DNA of 64,000 nt, from NCBI GenBank assembly GCA_028278525.1, contig JANQEE010000034.1:1-64000 (forward strand). Direction: 5' to 3'. Source of the DNA: Minwuiaceae bacterium. GTDB taxonomy: Bacteria > Pseudomonadota > Alphaproteobacteria > Minwuiales > Minwuiaceae. Both the position numbers and the translations under genes were made by a program. Numbering within the stretch: the stretch's first letter is position 1; the number at the start of each line of letters is the position of its first letter. Shown here piece after piece: positions 62,876-64,000 of the stretch. The notes below the pieces were generated by a model. The model was not told the DNA's origin. It saw only the letters and a list, made by a program, of their open reading frames with translations, and did no database searches.

Positions 62876-63193
62876 TCACCGGCCCTGGTTGTAAGTCGCG
62901 GATCGCAATTTCACCATCCACCGGATCGTGCCGAGCACCATGCCGACGGCCAGCCCGGACGGGCCGTAGAATACGAGCAAAAGAGGGCCCTGCGGGCTGC
63001 TGTGAATGACCGTCAGGAGAACGACGATGGCAAACGCCGCCAGAAGGCCGAACAGACCGCCCACGACCAGATAGGACAAATACGTCAGCAAGTCGATCCG
63101 ACGCCTGCGCTTTTCGTAGGCCAGCAGGGCCAAGCAAATCACCACGGCATAGACTGGCGACCAAATCAACTCGGACATCAAATCGACCGTCAT
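62876..63193 (-). CDS. Small membrane protein
   Basis: This 105-residue protein starts at ATG 63193 (MTVDLMSELIWSPVYAVVICLALLAY). It has about three hydrophobic helices and a basic patch (EKRRRRIDLL) after the first, indicating an inner-membrane protein. No motif was recognised. It is near the 84-residue gene on the same strand. Confidence 0.55.
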   Translation of the reverse strand: MTVDLMSELIWSPVYAVVICLALLAYEKRRRRIDLLTYLSYLVVGGLFGLLAAFAIVVLLTVIHSSPQGPLLLVFYGPSGLAVGMVLGTIRWMVKLRSATYNQGR

Positions 63194-63293
63194 CAATCAC
63201 TACCGTTTCCGTATGATAGACACGAAGGGTGTTGGTACGCACGGGGCAGTCGAACGGTATGCCTTGGAAATCGAGGCCGACGTCGCTTGGGCC

Positions 63294-63521
63294 CTAGGGC
63301 CGATTATCTTTTGATTCTGACTTCCCAGACCTTAAGGAATCCCTCACGTAGAAGGCGAACTCGATGAAGTAGAGAACAACTCCGGCAATGGAGAGGAGCC
63401 AGCCGCCAATGGTGAAAAAGCGGGACTGGAACAGTAGAGCCGACACTAGGTAAACCAATGCCCCCAAGGCAATGATTAAGAAGTAGGCGGAAAGTCTGCG
63501 GTTGCGTTTCTTCAGGTCCAT
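63294..63521 (-). CDS. Small membrane protein
   Basis: The protein, 75 residues, begins MDLKKRNRRLSAYFLIIALGALVYLVSALLF and has two membrane helices with a basic N-terminus and charged C-terminus. It may be part of the run of small membrane proteins at 62.4-63.5 kb. No function can be assigned. Confidence 0.55.
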   Translation of the reverse strand: MDLKKRNRRLSAYFLIIALGALVYLVSALLFQSRFFTIGGWLLSIAGVVLYFIEFAFYVRDSLRSGKSESKDNRP

Positions 63522-63801
63522 GGTCTGTACCGGTGCTGTTTTGCCCTGATGCAGGGTCGCACGCCGATACTACCTTATAGCGATGTAGGCGGTCTGTTGC
63601 CTACGGTTCCAGATTACGGGGCGCATGCCCCGACTACGTAGCCTGTTCTTCCGGCTTTTCCTAAATGGTGTTTCCGGGCGAGCCCGCTCGCTTCGCTCGC
63701 CTCCATCGGTCAATCGCTGGTACATTACGAGCGGGCGTACGCTACCGTTCGGTACGAGCGACTTCCTAACCGTAAGGACACAAATCACGGGGGCTGGCGG
63801 C
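63522..63801. other. Gap with a short GC hairpin
   Basis: CGGGGC-GCAT-GCCCCG at 63617-63632 can form a hairpin, without a T-run. A minus-strand frame of 77 codons (63570-63803) shows no ribosome site or coding signature and was not accepted. Nothing else was recognised. Confidence 0.35.
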
Positions 63802-64000
63802 ATGGAGAGATGCAGATTCGGTGTCTTGGCCGTGGTGGCGTTGGTGGTTGCGTCGGGGTGTGCGTCGTCCAGGACGGGCGAGGCGGATAGAGAGGTGGCG
63901 ATTGCGGCGTATCGGGCGGACTGCGTTCGCGGTGGCTTCGAAGAAGCGGATAAGGGGCTCAGCTATTGCGTGGCGAGACGCACGTATGCGGAGAACGCTG
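63802..64000 (+). CDS. Lipoprotein, 3' partial
   Basis: The first 66 codons of a gene that runs off the window edge. The N-terminus MERCRFGVLAVVALVVASGC ends in a lipobox (VASGC), then SSRTGEADREVAIAAYRADCVRGGFEEAD. This suggests an exported lipoprotein. The visible part contains two more Cys. No family assignment is possible. Confidence 0.65.
   Translation, partial: MERCRFGVLAVVALVVASGCASSRTGEADREVAIAAYRADCVRGGFEEADKGLSYCVARRTYAENA

Noticed and set aside
63570..63803. Minus-strand 77-codon frame in the last gap
   Set aside because: Arg-rich translation without family signature or ribosome site, crossing a hairpin.

Overview
This is a GC-rich, gene-dense bacterial chromosome segment, most likely from an alphaproteobacterium of the Rhodospirillales type. 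Three things point there: a LexA operator of the alphaproteobacterial form GTTC-N7-GTTC in front of an imuA-imuB-dnaE2 cassette, a KorAB 2-oxoacid:ferredoxin oxidoreductase next to an adrenodoxin-type ferredoxin reductase, and several acyl-CoA catabolic clusters. No rRNA, tRNA, CRISPR array or intact transposase was seen.

Layout. 0-7.4 kb: a partial TPM-domain protein, a YtoQ protein, the SOS mutasome operon (imuA, imuB, dnaE2, minus strand) and a GNAT acetyltransferase. 7.4-17.1 kb: an Hpt protein with a receiver protein whose phospho-acceptor Asp is Asn, ferredoxin reductase plus korA-korB, a SixA-like phosphatase, a metallo-beta-lactamase-fold hydrolase, an M20 amidohydrolase and a tandem UspA protein with an FNR/FixK-like site. 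17.2-25.2 kb: a complete peptide/nickel-type ABC importer operon, interrupted between permease and ATPase genes by two AT-richer genes of unknown function, one with an in-frame stop. 25.4-35 kb: two MaoC-type hydratase genes, a chorismate mutase, a quinone reductase and an acyl-CoA degradation operon (enoyl-CoA hydratase, TetR, biotin carboxylase, separate BCCP, carboxyltransferase, SDR). A divergent acyl-CoA dehydrogenase faces it across a perfect operator-like palindrome. 35-40.7 kb: an iron-uptake surface-signalling locus (ECF sigma, FecR anti-sigma, TonB receptor with signalling domain, PepSY membrane protein, small membrane protein) preceded by a Fur-like dyad. 40.7-48.2 kb: 3-hydroxyacyl-CoA dehydrogenase, thiolase, SDR, cytochrome P450, an ArsR/SRPBCC pair and NnrU.

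48.2-56 kb: an aerobic benzoyl-CoA (box) locus. A flavodoxin, benzoate-CoA ligase and alpha/beta hydrolase run on the minus strand; BoxR (HTH plus shikimate-kinase fold), a secreted unknown protein, BoxC and BoxB run on the plus strand. The motif TGCA-N6-TGCA occurs in both promoter regions. The ligase activates benzoate, BoxB epoxidises benzoyl-CoA, BoxC opens the ring and BoxR senses the CoA ester. BoxA (reductase) and BoxD are not in the window, so the flavodoxin is a candidate electron carrier.

56-64 kb: an accessory, repeat-rich, AT-richer region. It holds a DinB protein, an 85-bp repeat also found at 46 kb, a hairpin with perfect 35-bp arms, an SDR gene with a frameshifted partial second copy 1.4 kb away, and about nine small genes of unknown function (lipoproteins, membrane proteins, one possible papain-fold protein), together with a 35-bp inverted repeat. 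This region and the insertion in the ABC operon are the best places to look for something undescribed.
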